This document shows, piece by piece, positions 1-6,473 of a DNA stretch of 10,000 nt; position 1 is the stretch's first letter, and every line of letters starts with the position of its first letter. Under the pieces are notes generated by a model, which ran no database searches, was not told the DNA's origin, and saw only the letters and a program-made list of their open reading frames with translations. The translations under genes and the position numbers were made by a program. The stretch covers positions 1-10,000 of the forward strand of contig VSJD01000301.1 of NCBI GenBank assembly GCA_008636095.1, written 5' to 3'. This DNA is from Kiritimatiellota bacterium (GTDB lineage Bacteria > Verrucomicrobiota > Kiritimatiellia > JAAZAB01).

Positions 1-45
1 TTGACACGGCGAGAAGATGCCTTTATCCGTCATAAAATGTCCGGG

Positions 46-1440
46 CTAATGGAAACCGTAGATGGTGCCACTGCGGATAAACTCATACGCCCCCAGGTCA
101 ACAATCCCGTACCGGAGACGGATGCGGTTGTCAAGATCAAGGCCCGTCGCCATCCAGCTCTCGTAGTAACCGGCATTGATGCAGGGTGATCTGGAACTTA
201 AGCGATAGTTTGCGGCGGGCAGATCAATCAATAACGGATCGGCGTAAATAACATTACTGATGTCCATTGAAGGCGAGAATGCCTCGTTAGTCATCCCAAT
301 ACAAGAATTCCGAACAATAATATTAGTGATACCGTTATTGTAAACATTACTACATGCCCCGCCGGATGAATTGAAATACACAATCGAATTATATAAGGCA
401 TTAGTAGTCTTGCCAGTCGTGCCGTAGAAATAGATTCCGCCGGCATTAGTTGAAGAGTCGGTGGAATTAGAAACAATCGTGAGGTTTCGCAGGTATTGGT
501 AACCTACATAAGGAGTCCATGCAATCACAACTCCACCTGCGCCGGTTGTGGCATGGTTGTTGTAGATCAGACAATTATGAAAACCACCGGCGTGTAAGTA
601 ATAACCCTTGGCGAGACTTACCCCACCACAGGTAGTCCCGTTGTTGCCGATAATTTTACAATACCTGATCGTGCCGTACCAGCCAGCCGAAATTCCCCCG
701 ATAGGTCCGTTATTATAGGAAATTTCAGAATTATATAGAGGCAATCCATCAAGAGACACACCTCCGGGATATCCAGCCTGGGTCGCGGTATTGTATGAAA
801 TAACGCAATTACTGATCATACCATTAGCATAATAACCGCCCTGCGCGACGCCGCCAGCGTAAGCTCCCCGATTGCTGTTGATAATACAATTTAGAAGATA
901 TTGCGTTGTGTAGATGGGCATTAGATCCACCATACGAACACCGCCGCCAGAGCTGCTGGAGAAATTGTCATGAATGTGGCAATTTTTTAGGGTACTGCCA
1001 TAGGTGAGAACACCACCGCCATATGTAAGCATATACCCGTTAGATATTGTAAAACCATCAACTACAGCGCTATTATTACTCAACAACATGCACCGGTTGG
1101 AATAGGCGGGATAATTGCCGTTGATAAATGTAAAGTCACGGCCATTCACGCCTTGCAATGTAATTGAGTTCGTCACGACAATCTGGTTGGTCAGATTATA
1201 TGTTCCGTTGGTAACCAGCACCGTATCGCCGGCGCCGGCCGCATCCACTGCCCATTGAATTTGAGTTGCCGCACCCTCCCAGTTGGTATAGCCGCCGGCA
1301 GTATCGTTCGTGCCATAGCCCCCGGGCATTGAGACGTAATGCGTGTCGACGGCCTGAACCGTCAGGGCGCTAACAAGCCAGACAAATAAACATGTTCGGA
1401 CAACATAATCCGCTGTTCGGGGAAAATTCAGGTTAGACAT
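46..1440 (-). CDS. Secreted parallel beta-helix protein with choice-of-anchor-Q-like C-terminus
   Basis: A 464-residue protein of unknown ligand, predicted to be exported. Residues 1-30 form a signal peptide: an Arg-containing start, a hydrophobic core (CLFVWLVSALTVQA) and cleavage after VQA. Residues about 45-110 (IQWAVDAAGAGDTVLVTNGTY) match the opening of pectate-lyase-like right-handed beta-helix proteins. A long series of short strands follows, each of the form N-C-x-I-x-x-N (NCHIHDN, NCIINSN, NCVISYN, NSEISYN, NCLIYNN), the coil repeat of such helices. The C-terminus (SPCINAG, then DLDNR, then VDLGAYEF) resembles the choice-of-anchor Q domain of PVC-group surface proteins, but only ten residues follow, so no sorting tail or membrane anchor is present. 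I chose the ATG at 1440 over the one at 1464 because it puts the signal peptide near the start and has AAGGG eight bases upstream. Catalytic activity (polysaccharide lyase, hydrolase) cannot be assigned. The gene is AT-richer than its neighbours and alone on this strand. Confidence 0.85.
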   Translation of the reverse strand: MSNLNFPRTADYVVRTCLFVWLVSALTVQAVDTHYVSMPGGYGTNDTAGGYTNWEGAATQIQWAVDAAGAGDTVLVTNGTYNLTNQIVVTNSITLQGVNGRDFTFINGNYPAYSNRCMLLSNNSAVVDGFTISNGYMLTYGGGVLTYGSTLKNCHIHDNFSSSSGGGVRMVDLMPIYTTQYLLNCIINSNRGAYAGGVAQGGYYANGMISNCVISYNTATQAGYPGGVSLDGLPLYNSEISYNNGPIGGISAGWYGTIRYCKIIGNNGTTCGGVSLAKGYYLHAGGFHNCLIYNNHATTGAGGVVIAWTPYVGYQYLRNLTIVSNSTDSSTNAGGIYFYGTTGKTTNALYNSIVYFNSSGGACSNVYNNGITNIIVRNSCIGMTNEAFSPSMDISNVIYADPLLIDLPAANYRLSSRSPCINAGYYESWMATGLDLDNRIRLRYGIVDLGAYEFIRSGTIYGFH

Positions 1441-1627
1441 TGCATGCCCTTGGGTTTGTTTCATGTTTTACCACTGATTGCGAATCGTCCGCCCCGCATG
1501 CCAATAGCTAGCGCAACACATGTTACTGACGTGGAGCGACGTCTTCGTGAATGCCTGTTTAATGGGGTAGAGTGCCGTGCCAAACGAAGGGCGTCAAGGA
1601 AAATTGTCGTTCTGGTGAAAAAAGGCG

Positions 1628-1658
1628 TTGACATGCTGAATGGGGGGGGCATCATATT
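1628..1658 (+). promoter_or_regulatory. Putative sigma-70-type promoter with a G-tract spacer
   Basis: TTGACA at 1628-1633 is a perfect -35 consensus. The best -10 candidate is CATATT at 1653-1658 (four of six matches), giving a 19-base spacer, two longer than the optimum. The spacer contains eight consecutive G residues at 1642-1649. It sits about 50 bases upstream of the glycosidase-like start codon with the correct orientation. The -10 is weak, so the call is tentative. Confidence 0.4.
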
Positions 1659-1659
1659 G

Positions 1660-1688
1660 CCGTGTTTTGCAGTCTCGACGCAACACGG
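1660..1688 (+). promoter_or_regulatory. Inverted repeat in the leader, possible operator or hairpin
   Basis: CCGTGTT at 1660-1666 is the reverse complement of AACACGG at 1682-1688, with 15 bases between the arms; a GC/GC pair can extend the stem inward past a two-base bulge. The right arm ends two bases before the AAGGAG ribosome binding site. It could bind a dimeric repressor or, in RNA, form a hairpin influencing translation start. No regulator gene is present in the window to pair with it. Confidence 0.35.
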
Positions 1689-1689
1689 G

Positions 1690-1695
1690 AAGGAG
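1690..1695 (+). promoter_or_regulatory. Shine-Dalgarno that sets the glycosidase-like start
   Basis: AAGGAG lies 12 bases before ATG 1708. This, and the match of the glycoside hydrolase fold from that point on, decides the start: the same frame is open back to 1444, but the 88 extra codons show no family similarity. Confidence 0.7.
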
Positions 1696-1707
1696 AACAG
1701 TTCGATC

Positions 1708-3801
1708 ATGAGCGACAAACTCTGGTGGCAACAACCACTGACGATTCTGGCGCACTGCTACGAGATCAACCAGGCCGTGCCGCACGGCCGGGCGGCTATC
1801 GAACGGCTGGTCCGATGGAAGCTATCCTTGGGCTTCAATGCCGAGCACCTATTCCTCAATTACACCATGTTACAGGGGACGGGCGGTGACGACGCCAAAG
1901 CCTACCTGTTCAAGAACGATTACGGTTATCAGGAGGACTGGCTGGCCGAATACCTGCCCATCGCCAATAAACACGGCCTGCGTGTCATTGTCTATTTCAA
2001 CTGCCATTGGTTCAAACTGGATACATTACCAGCCGACTATTATACGGTGGATGCCACCGGCACGCCGAAAGTAATCTATGGCGACGGCGGCGAAGTTTGC
2101 GCCCGCGGGCCGTTCCGGAACTGGTCCGAGAAAATGGGCAAGGCCCTCGGCCGCTATCCGATCGCCGGCGTATTTCTGGACGGTCCCATGAAGGACACCT
2201 GCTGGTGTCCGACCTGCAGAGCTGAGTTCCAAACGCGGTTCGGATCGCCGATGCCGGACAACCTCGCCAAGCTTGCGCCCGATTCAAGGCCCGCTCTGGA
2301 GGACTTTCTGGTTGCTGCGCCGCTCGGGTATCTGGAGGCCTTTGCGCGCGGCCTGCGGAAACACAATCCGATGGCAATCCTCTTCTGCAACGGGGGCAGT
2401 GCCCGCCAAATGAGGGATTCCCTGCCCTGGACGCAGATGGTCGGCGAGGAGGGTGGATTCATCGGCTATGCCCCTCTCTCGGGCGAGTTTCCCTTCAATG
2501 CCGGGCGGGCGGCCAAGGAACTGGAATGCCGTGCCCGCGGCCGCGGGCGGATCGTTTATTGCGACTGCGGTTTCAAGAAATACGATTATCATGCCCATCC
2601 GAAGGGCGAGATCGCCCGCATGTATTCCGGCACCATTGCCAATGGTGCCAATGTATGGTTTCTCCCTTGGCGATCCGCCCTGAAAAGTCCCGGCCTCCAA
2701 TTGGCACGGACCTTTAATCGGCTGATTTGTACGCACGCCGACTCGTTGGCTAATGGCGAATCACTGGCCGAGGCGGCGATTCTCCACAGCCCGCTCAACG
2801 TGGAGCTGGCAGGCGCGGTGCAAGCCGCCTCCGGCGACGATGTCCATAAACGCGAGGCCCTCGCCCGGCGACTTGTGGCGCCCCGTCACGGTCCCGAATT
2901 CAATGGCATATACGCCGCGCTCACCCGCTCGGGGTATTCCTTCGACACGGTGGAAGAGGATATGCTCCTCGCCGGCGAACTGCCGGGTCGGATCAAACTC
3001 CTGATCCTGCCGGCCGTGGGCGCGATTGGCGATCCCGTGGCGGAATATCTCCGCCGGTTTGTGGCCAGGGGCGGGCGTCTGCTGGCCACCTTCGATTCCG
3101 GCTTGTTCGACGAACATGGTGACCGGCGTGCGAATTATGCCCTGGCGGACGTCTTCGGGGCGGACCTTGCCGGCGAAATGCAAGGTCCCTCCGACCTCGA
3201 TTATCTGGCCATCACGGGCAAAACGCCTCTGGCCACCGGACTCAGTCAGGCATTGCTGCCCTGTCCGGAGCACTGGTGGTTGGTGAAGGCCGCCCCCTCA
3301 GCCAAATGTCCCGTACATTATCACGAAAAGATGCCGCGCCGGTATGCGGCGTTGCCACCGGTCTCCGCCAATCCGGCGGTTGTGATCCATAAGTTTGGCA
3401 AAGGGCTCTCGATGTTCATCCCTTCCAGCGTGGGGGACCTCTCCCTTAAATTCCGGTTCCCGGATATCCGGCTATTGCTCAAAAATGCCGCTTGCCTTTT
3501 GGCCCCGCCGCCCGTCACGGTGGTGGGCGGCGACGAGTTTGTTGAAACCACGTTGCGGTGCGGTGCGAACGGCGCCGTTGTGGCGCACTTGATCAACTGG
3601 GCCTCCGGCGAACGTCCCGCCTCCCGGGCCATCCCGCTGGGCCCGTTAGGGGTGAACATTCGCTTGCCGGCCGGTTTCGTAAAACCGCGCGTCGCCCGTC
3701 TGGCCATGGCGAAACGAGAAGTCCGTGTGACTGTCAAAGGCCGCATTGCGAGTTTCGTTTTGCCGCGTCTGGACGAATATGAAATGGCGATTCTGCAATA
3801 G
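1708..3801 (+). CDS. Glycoside hydrolase-like protein, GHL6/GH42 type, with trimerisation-type domain
   Basis: A 697-residue protein without a signal peptide, so probably cytoplasmic and acting on imported sugars or oligosaccharides; the substrate is unknown. Residues about 15-330 look like a (beta/alpha)8 barrel of the hypothetical glycosyl hydrolase (GHL6) or GH42 kind: HGLRVIVYFN, then a conserved FLDGP (D158), then the CWCPTC cluster (C165, C167, C170), which in these families follows the fourth strand and is metal-binding in GH42 enzymes. An EE pair (E247, E248) lies in GEEGGF where a catalytic acid would be expected. Residues about 395-470 (LLILPAVGAIGDP, then LRRFVARGGRLLATFDSG) match the glutamine-amidotransferase-like beta-galactosidase trimerisation domain. 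Residues about 600-697 look like a C-terminal beta-sandwich. Followed after 96 bases by the UroD-family gene on the same strand. Catalytic residues are inferred from motif position; the exact family needs a profile search. Confidence 0.8.
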   Translation: MSDKLWWQQPLTILAHCYEINQAVPHGRAAIERLVRWKLSLGFNAEHLFLNYTMLQGTGGDDAKAYLFKNDYGYQEDWLAEYLPIANKHGLRVIVYFNCHWFKLDTLPADYYTVDATGTPKVIYGDGGEVCARGPFRNWSEKMGKALGRYPIAGVFLDGPMKDTCWCPTCRAEFQTRFGSPMPDNLAKLAPDSRPALEDFLVAAPLGYLEAFARGLRKHNPMAILFCNGGSARQMRDSLPWTQMVGEEGGFIGYAPLSGEFPFNAGRAAKELECRARGRGRIVYCDCGFKKYDYHAHPKGEIARMYSGTIANGANVWFLPWRSALKSPGLQLARTFNRLICTHADSLANGESLAEAAILHSPLNVELAGAVQAASGDDVHKREALARRLVAPRHGPEFNGIYAALTRSGYSFDTVEEDMLLAGELPGRIKLLILPAVGAIGDPVAEYLRRFVARGGRLLATFDSGLFDEHGDRRANYALADVFGADLAGEMQGPSDLDYLAITGKTPLATGLSQALLPCPEHWWLVKAAPSAKCPVHYHEKMPRRYAALPPVSANPAVVIHKFGKGLSMFIPSSVGDLSLKFRFPDIRLLLKNAACLLAPPPVTVVGGDEFVETTLRCGANGAVVAHLINWASGERPASRAIPLGPLGVNIRLPAGFVKPRVARLAMAKREVRVTVKGRIASFVLPRLDEYEMAILQ

Positions 3802-3885
3802 ATGCACTAATGAAAAGAGATCATCGAACCAAGGCATCCAGCCGGCGTCCTGAAGGCCGTGGCCGATGCCATTCGTTCGGCTAAA

Positions 3886-3891
3886 GAGGAG
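3886..3891 (+). promoter_or_regulatory. Shine-Dalgarno that sets the UroD-family start
   Basis: GAGGAG within AAAGAGGAGAG lies six bases before ATG 3898, an ideal spacing. It favours this ATG over the in-frame GTG at 3859 and over the ATG at 3907, which would leave a longer gap. Confidence 0.75.
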
Positions 3892-3897
3892 AGTATT

Positions 3898-5151
3898 ATG
3901 GCTGGCATGACTTCCCGAGAACGCGTGTTGCGGACCGTCAACTTTCAGGATACCGATCGGGTGCCGATTGATCTTGGCGCCATGAAAGCATCCGGCATTG
4001 GCGTCAAGGCATACAACCGTGTCAAGGCCAGGCTCGGCGCTCATACCAGGACCCGCATCTGGGATCCAAAGTTTATGATCGCGTCGGTGGAGGAAGAGAT
4101 TATGCGGAGATTTCATCTGGATGTTGTTCCGCTTGATGTTTCATCGGCGGTGCATGATGTGAAATCCGATAACGAATGGATCCCGCAAACCCTTTTTGAC
4201 GGAGCCGAGGGTCTTCTGCCGCCGGGCACTAACATTGGAACGGATTCGGAAGGGCGCTGGGTACTGCTGGATCAGAACCGGACCCCGACGTCTTTCCGCA
4301 TGCCCCGCGAAGGCTACTACTTTGACGACATTTCCTTCAACGCACCCGGCGCAACGATTGATCCGGCGGCGTTCAAGCCGGTAACCGGATTTACCGATGA
4401 ACAACTCGTTGCCCTTCAGGCGCGCGGTAAGTTTCTCCACGCTAACACTGAATATGCCATGCTTGGTTGGGGCGGCGGCGTCTGCTTTCTTGGAATGAGC
4501 CTGATCACGGATCGCTTGAGCAATGTCACCATGGGACTTCCATCCGAGTGGATGGTGATGCTGATGACTGAAAAGGAAACCTGCCATGAGATGATGGATA
4601 AATCCGTGGAGGCTTCGATTAAGTGCCTGAAACAGCTGCACGACGCGGCCGGTGATTACTGTTTTGCGTGGGGCATCGCCGCCGACGACAGCGGCACACA
4701 GCGCAGCGAATTCATTAGCCCGGAATTATGGGTTGAGATGATCAAGCCGCATTACGCAAAGTTGTGTGCCTGGATTCATCGGAATACCAACTGGAAAACA
4801 TTCCTGCATTCCTGTGGTTCAATCTACCACCTGGTTCCGCATATGATTGAGGCGGGTGTTGACATACTGAATCCCATCCAGACCTCGGCGGCCAACATGG
4901 AGCCCGAACGATTGAAAAAGGAGTTTGGCGGCAAGATCGTCTTCTGGGGCGGCGGGTGCGATACCCAGGGCGTTCTGGCAACTGCAACGCCTGAGGAAAT
5001 CCGCGAACACGTCAGGGAGCGGCTTGGCATATTCAAGCCCGGCGGCGGATACGTCTTTAACCAGGTTCACAACATTCAACCCAATGTCCCAGCCGAAAAT
5101 ATCATTGCCATGCTGGACGCTGCCTATGAATACGGCCGACAAGGGCAATAA
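3898..5151 (+). CDS. Uroporphyrinogen decarboxylase-family methyltransferase (MtaA/UroD-like)
   Basis: A 417-residue cytoplasmic protein of the UroD/MtaA superfamily (COG0407). The start, TSRERVLRTVNFQDTDRVPID, is the typical opening of the family. Near the C-terminus, H304 and C306 (in LHSCGS) and C354 (in GGGCDTQ) form the H-x-C...C zinc site of the methyltransferase branch (MtaA, MtbA and relatives), which activates a thiol such as coenzyme M to accept a methyl group from a corrinoid protein. True uroporphyrinogen decarboxylases lack this motif and are shorter (about 350 residues). DILNPIQTSA and FNQVHNIQPNVPAENI are further family blocks. Many such genes lie in sugar-degradation loci of PVC and Firmicutes genomes without a known reaction; heme synthesis is unlikely here because no other heme gene is near. 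No corrinoid protein or MtaB-type partner is visible. Probably co-transcribed with the glycosidase-like gene upstream and the AlgX-like gene 44 bases downstream. Confidence 0.85.
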   Translation: MAGMTSRERVLRTVNFQDTDRVPIDLGAMKASGIGVKAYNRVKARLGAHTRTRIWDPKFMIASVEEEIMRRFHLDVVPLDVSSAVHDVKSDNEWIPQTLFDGAEGLLPPGTNIGTDSEGRWVLLDQNRTPTSFRMPREGYYFDDISFNAPGATIDPAAFKPVTGFTDEQLVALQARGKFLHANTEYAMLGWGGGVCFLGMSLITDRLSNVTMGLPSEWMVMLMTEKETCHEMMDKSVEASIKCLKQLHDAAGDYCFAWGIAADDSGTQRSEFISPELWVEMIKPHYAKLCAWIHRNTNWKTFLHSCGSIYHLVPHMIEAGVDILNPIQTSAANMEPERLKKEFGGKIVFWGGGCDTQGVLATATPEEIREHVRERLGIFKPGGGYVFNQVHNIQPNVPAENIIAMLDAAYEYGRQGQ

Positions 5152-5195
5152 GCGTTGTGTGTGAACCGTAAATTGCTCAGGATCAGCGGATAAAC

Positions 5196-6260
5196 ATGAA
5201 GCGATTGGAATGTTTTCTTGTTATCCTTGTTATGGCCGTGAGCCAAGTCCTGGCCGCGGGTACGAACGGCGCCCCCGAGTTTGCCCAGGCATTTCAGACG
5301 CAATGCGCCGTGCTGGCGCAAACCGCCGAAGCTCAGGGTACGATGACTGTGCCCGGCTGCGACGGCTGGCTCTTTCTTGCCTCGGAACTGCGCCATCTGG
5401 GCGTCGGCCCGTTTTGGGGTGAGTTTGCCGCTAAAGTCAGCCGGGCAATGAAACCGGACCAGGCGGATCCTTTGCCCGCCATCGTGGATTTTCACGATCA
5501 ACTGACGGCCATGGGTGTCGAATTACTGGTTGTGCCGGTGCCGCCGAAAGCCATTATTTATCCGGATGGTCTGCTCGACAAGGTTCCGTGTGATTCTACC
5601 GGCCATTTGGCGCGACTGGATGCCGCCTTGCAAACCTTTTACGGTCAGCTTCGAATTAAGGGCATCCATGTTCTGGATTTGACTTCCGTTTTCATAAAAA
5701 ATCGGTCGAATCCGGAAGATGCGCTCTTTTGCCGGCAGGATTCCCACTGGTCTGGTACCGGTTGTGTCCTGGCCGCCACTGAAATTTGCAGGGAACTTTC
5801 GGCCACGTTAAATAATCGGCTGAAGCAAGCCTTTACCGGGCAGTGGGATACCGTTGAAATTTCCGGGGATTTGTGGCAAGCGCTGGGTGATCCCAAGCCC
5901 CCCAGGGAACAGGTGCGTATCCGGCGGGTCAGCCGCGCCGGCCAGCGCGACCCGGTCGAGCCGTCCTCCAAAAGCCCGGTTATTTTGCTGGGGGACAGTC
6001 ACGGCCTGGTTTTTCATGGCGGCGATGACATGTTGGCCAAGGGGGCGGGATTGTCCGACCAGCTTGCGCTGGAGCTGGGGTTTCCCGTGGACCTGGTGGC
6101 GGTGCGTGGATCGGGCGCCACACCGGCGCGCATTAACCTGTTGCGGCGTGCCCAGAAAGACCCGAACTACTGGGTTGGGAAAAAATGGGTCGTCTGGTGT
6201 TTTTCCGCCCGCGAATTCACGGAAAGCGACGGCTGGCGTAAGGTGCCCATTAAGCCTTAA
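5196..6260 (+). CDS. Exported AlgX/AlgJ-like SGNH O-acetyltransferase
   Basis: A 354-residue protein expected outside the inner membrane. Residues 1-20 are a signal peptide (MKRLECFLVILVMAVSQVLA, cleaved before AGTNG). The body matches the SGNH-hydrolase-like domain of alginate acetyltransferases AlgX and AlgJ: CDGWLFL at about 54-60 (the usual G-x-D-G-W-L-F opening), VPVPPKAIIYPD, then D182-S-H184-W in RQDSHWSG, and the nucleophile S268 in LLGDSHG. This D-x-H plus GDS arrangement corresponds to the Asp-His-Ser triad of AlgX, so the enzyme looks competent. The family moves acetyl groups onto exported polysaccharide, normally receiving them through an MBOAT protein (AlgI); none is seen here. 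No C-terminal carbohydrate-binding module is obvious, which is closer to AlgJ than AlgX. Start chosen by the signal peptide; GCGGA lies five bases upstream. The polymer made by the downstream operon is a plausible substrate, but the link is an inference. Confidence 0.82.
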   Translation: MKRLECFLVILVMAVSQVLAAGTNGAPEFAQAFQTQCAVLAQTAEAQGTMTVPGCDGWLFLASELRHLGVGPFWGEFAAKVSRAMKPDQADPLPAIVDFHDQLTAMGVELLVVPVPPKAIIYPDGLLDKVPCDSTGHLARLDAALQTFYGQLRIKGIHVLDLTSVFIKNRSNPEDALFCRQDSHWSGTGCVLAATEICRELSATLNNRLKQAFTGQWDTVEISGDLWQALGDPKPPREQVRIRRVSRAGQRDPVEPSSKSPVILLGDSHGLVFHGGDDMLAKGAGLSDQLALELGFPVDLVAVRGSGATPARINLLRRAQKDPNYWVGKKWVVWCFSAREFTESDGWRKVPIKP

Positions 6261-6261
6261 C

Positions 6262-6276
6262 GTGGCCTGCGGCCAC
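6262..6276 (+). terminator. Stem-loop just after the AlgX-like stop codon
   Basis: GTGGCC (6262-6267), a three-base loop TGC, then GGCCAC (6271-6276): a perfect six-base-pair, GC-rich hairpin starting two bases after the stop. No run of T follows, so it is not a standard intrinsic terminator; it may protect the 3' end of the message or help Rho-dependent ending. Confidence 0.35.
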
Positions 6277-6473
6277 ACCGGGATGAATTAACCACGGATC
6301 ACGCGTCCAGCCTTCGCAGCCTGCCTTAGCCGGATTGTGAATTCAACCAACTTTTATGGTCGAATCGCACGGGCGAGAGTCAATCATCACGTGATAATGC
6401 CATAATGCGAATTGCTGCTGTCCTTGGAACAGGGCTTTACCATCGTGCGGCAATCGAGTAAAGTAACCATTTT
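6277..6473. promoter_or_regulatory. Intergenic region before the export operon, with a 10-base palindrome
   Basis: Nearly 200 bases without a supported gene. It should hold the promoter of the ABC export operon, given the change from loose spacing to tight overlaps downstream, but I find no -35/-10 pair of good spacing. ATCACGTGAT at 6386-6395 is a perfect palindrome, followed by two -10-like hexamers, GATAAT (6393-6398) and CATAAT (6401-6406), in the repeated context ATAATGC. No strong Shine-Dalgarno precedes ATG 6474. Confidence 0.4.

Larger units (their letters stand above)
1441..1707. promoter_or_regulatory. Divergent intergenic control region
   Basis: These 267 bases separate the divergent start codons of the beta-helix gene and the glycosidase-like gene, so promoters for both should lie here. 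On the plus strand there is a consensus -35 hexamer, a G run, an inverted repeat and a Shine-Dalgarno (listed separately). A second, weaker inverted repeat, GACGT-6 nt-ACGTC, lies near 1528-1543. I see no convincing promoter for the minus-strand gene. Open frames crossing this stretch on both strands look like chance frames: they have no signal peptide, family motif or ribosome binding site. Confidence 0.6.

Noticed and set aside
1..33. Possible start of another minus-strand gene reading MTDKGIFSPCQ to the window edge
   Set aside because: Only 11 codons are visible, with a weak ribosome binding site; too short to support.
480..1010. Repeated short motifs (such as the reverse complement of AACTGC/ATTATACAAT-like units) considered as DNA repeats or a CRISPR-like array
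   Set aside because: The periodicity is at protein level, from beta-helix coils (N-C-x-I-x-x-N); spacing and nucleotide sequence vary, so there is no DNA repeat array.
1441..1464. Upstream ATG of the beta-helix gene, adding eight residues
   Set aside because: Only a weak ribosome binding site precedes it and the extra residues lengthen the region before the signal-peptide core; the ATG at 1440 fits better. It cannot be fully excluded.
1444..1707. In-frame N-terminal extension of the glycosidase-like gene
   Set aside because: The 88 codons carry no recognisable domain or signal peptide and cross the promoter-like elements; AAGGAG before ATG 1708 gives a better start.
2761..3273. A 170-codon minus-strand open frame inside the glycosidase-like gene, with others like it across 2000-3750
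   Set aside because: All lie opposite or out of frame with a conserved protein and show no motif or start signal; shadows of a GC-rich coding region.
3810..3884. Short open frame of 24 codons (starting MKRDHRTK) between the glycosidase-like and UroD genes
   Set aside because: No Shine-Dalgarno, highly basic low-complexity translation, and overlap with the leader of the next gene.
3898..5151. True heme-pathway uroporphyrinogen decarboxylase (hemE)
   Set aside because: It is longer than HemE, has the H-x-C...C zinc motif of methyltransferases, and is surrounded by sugar-related genes.
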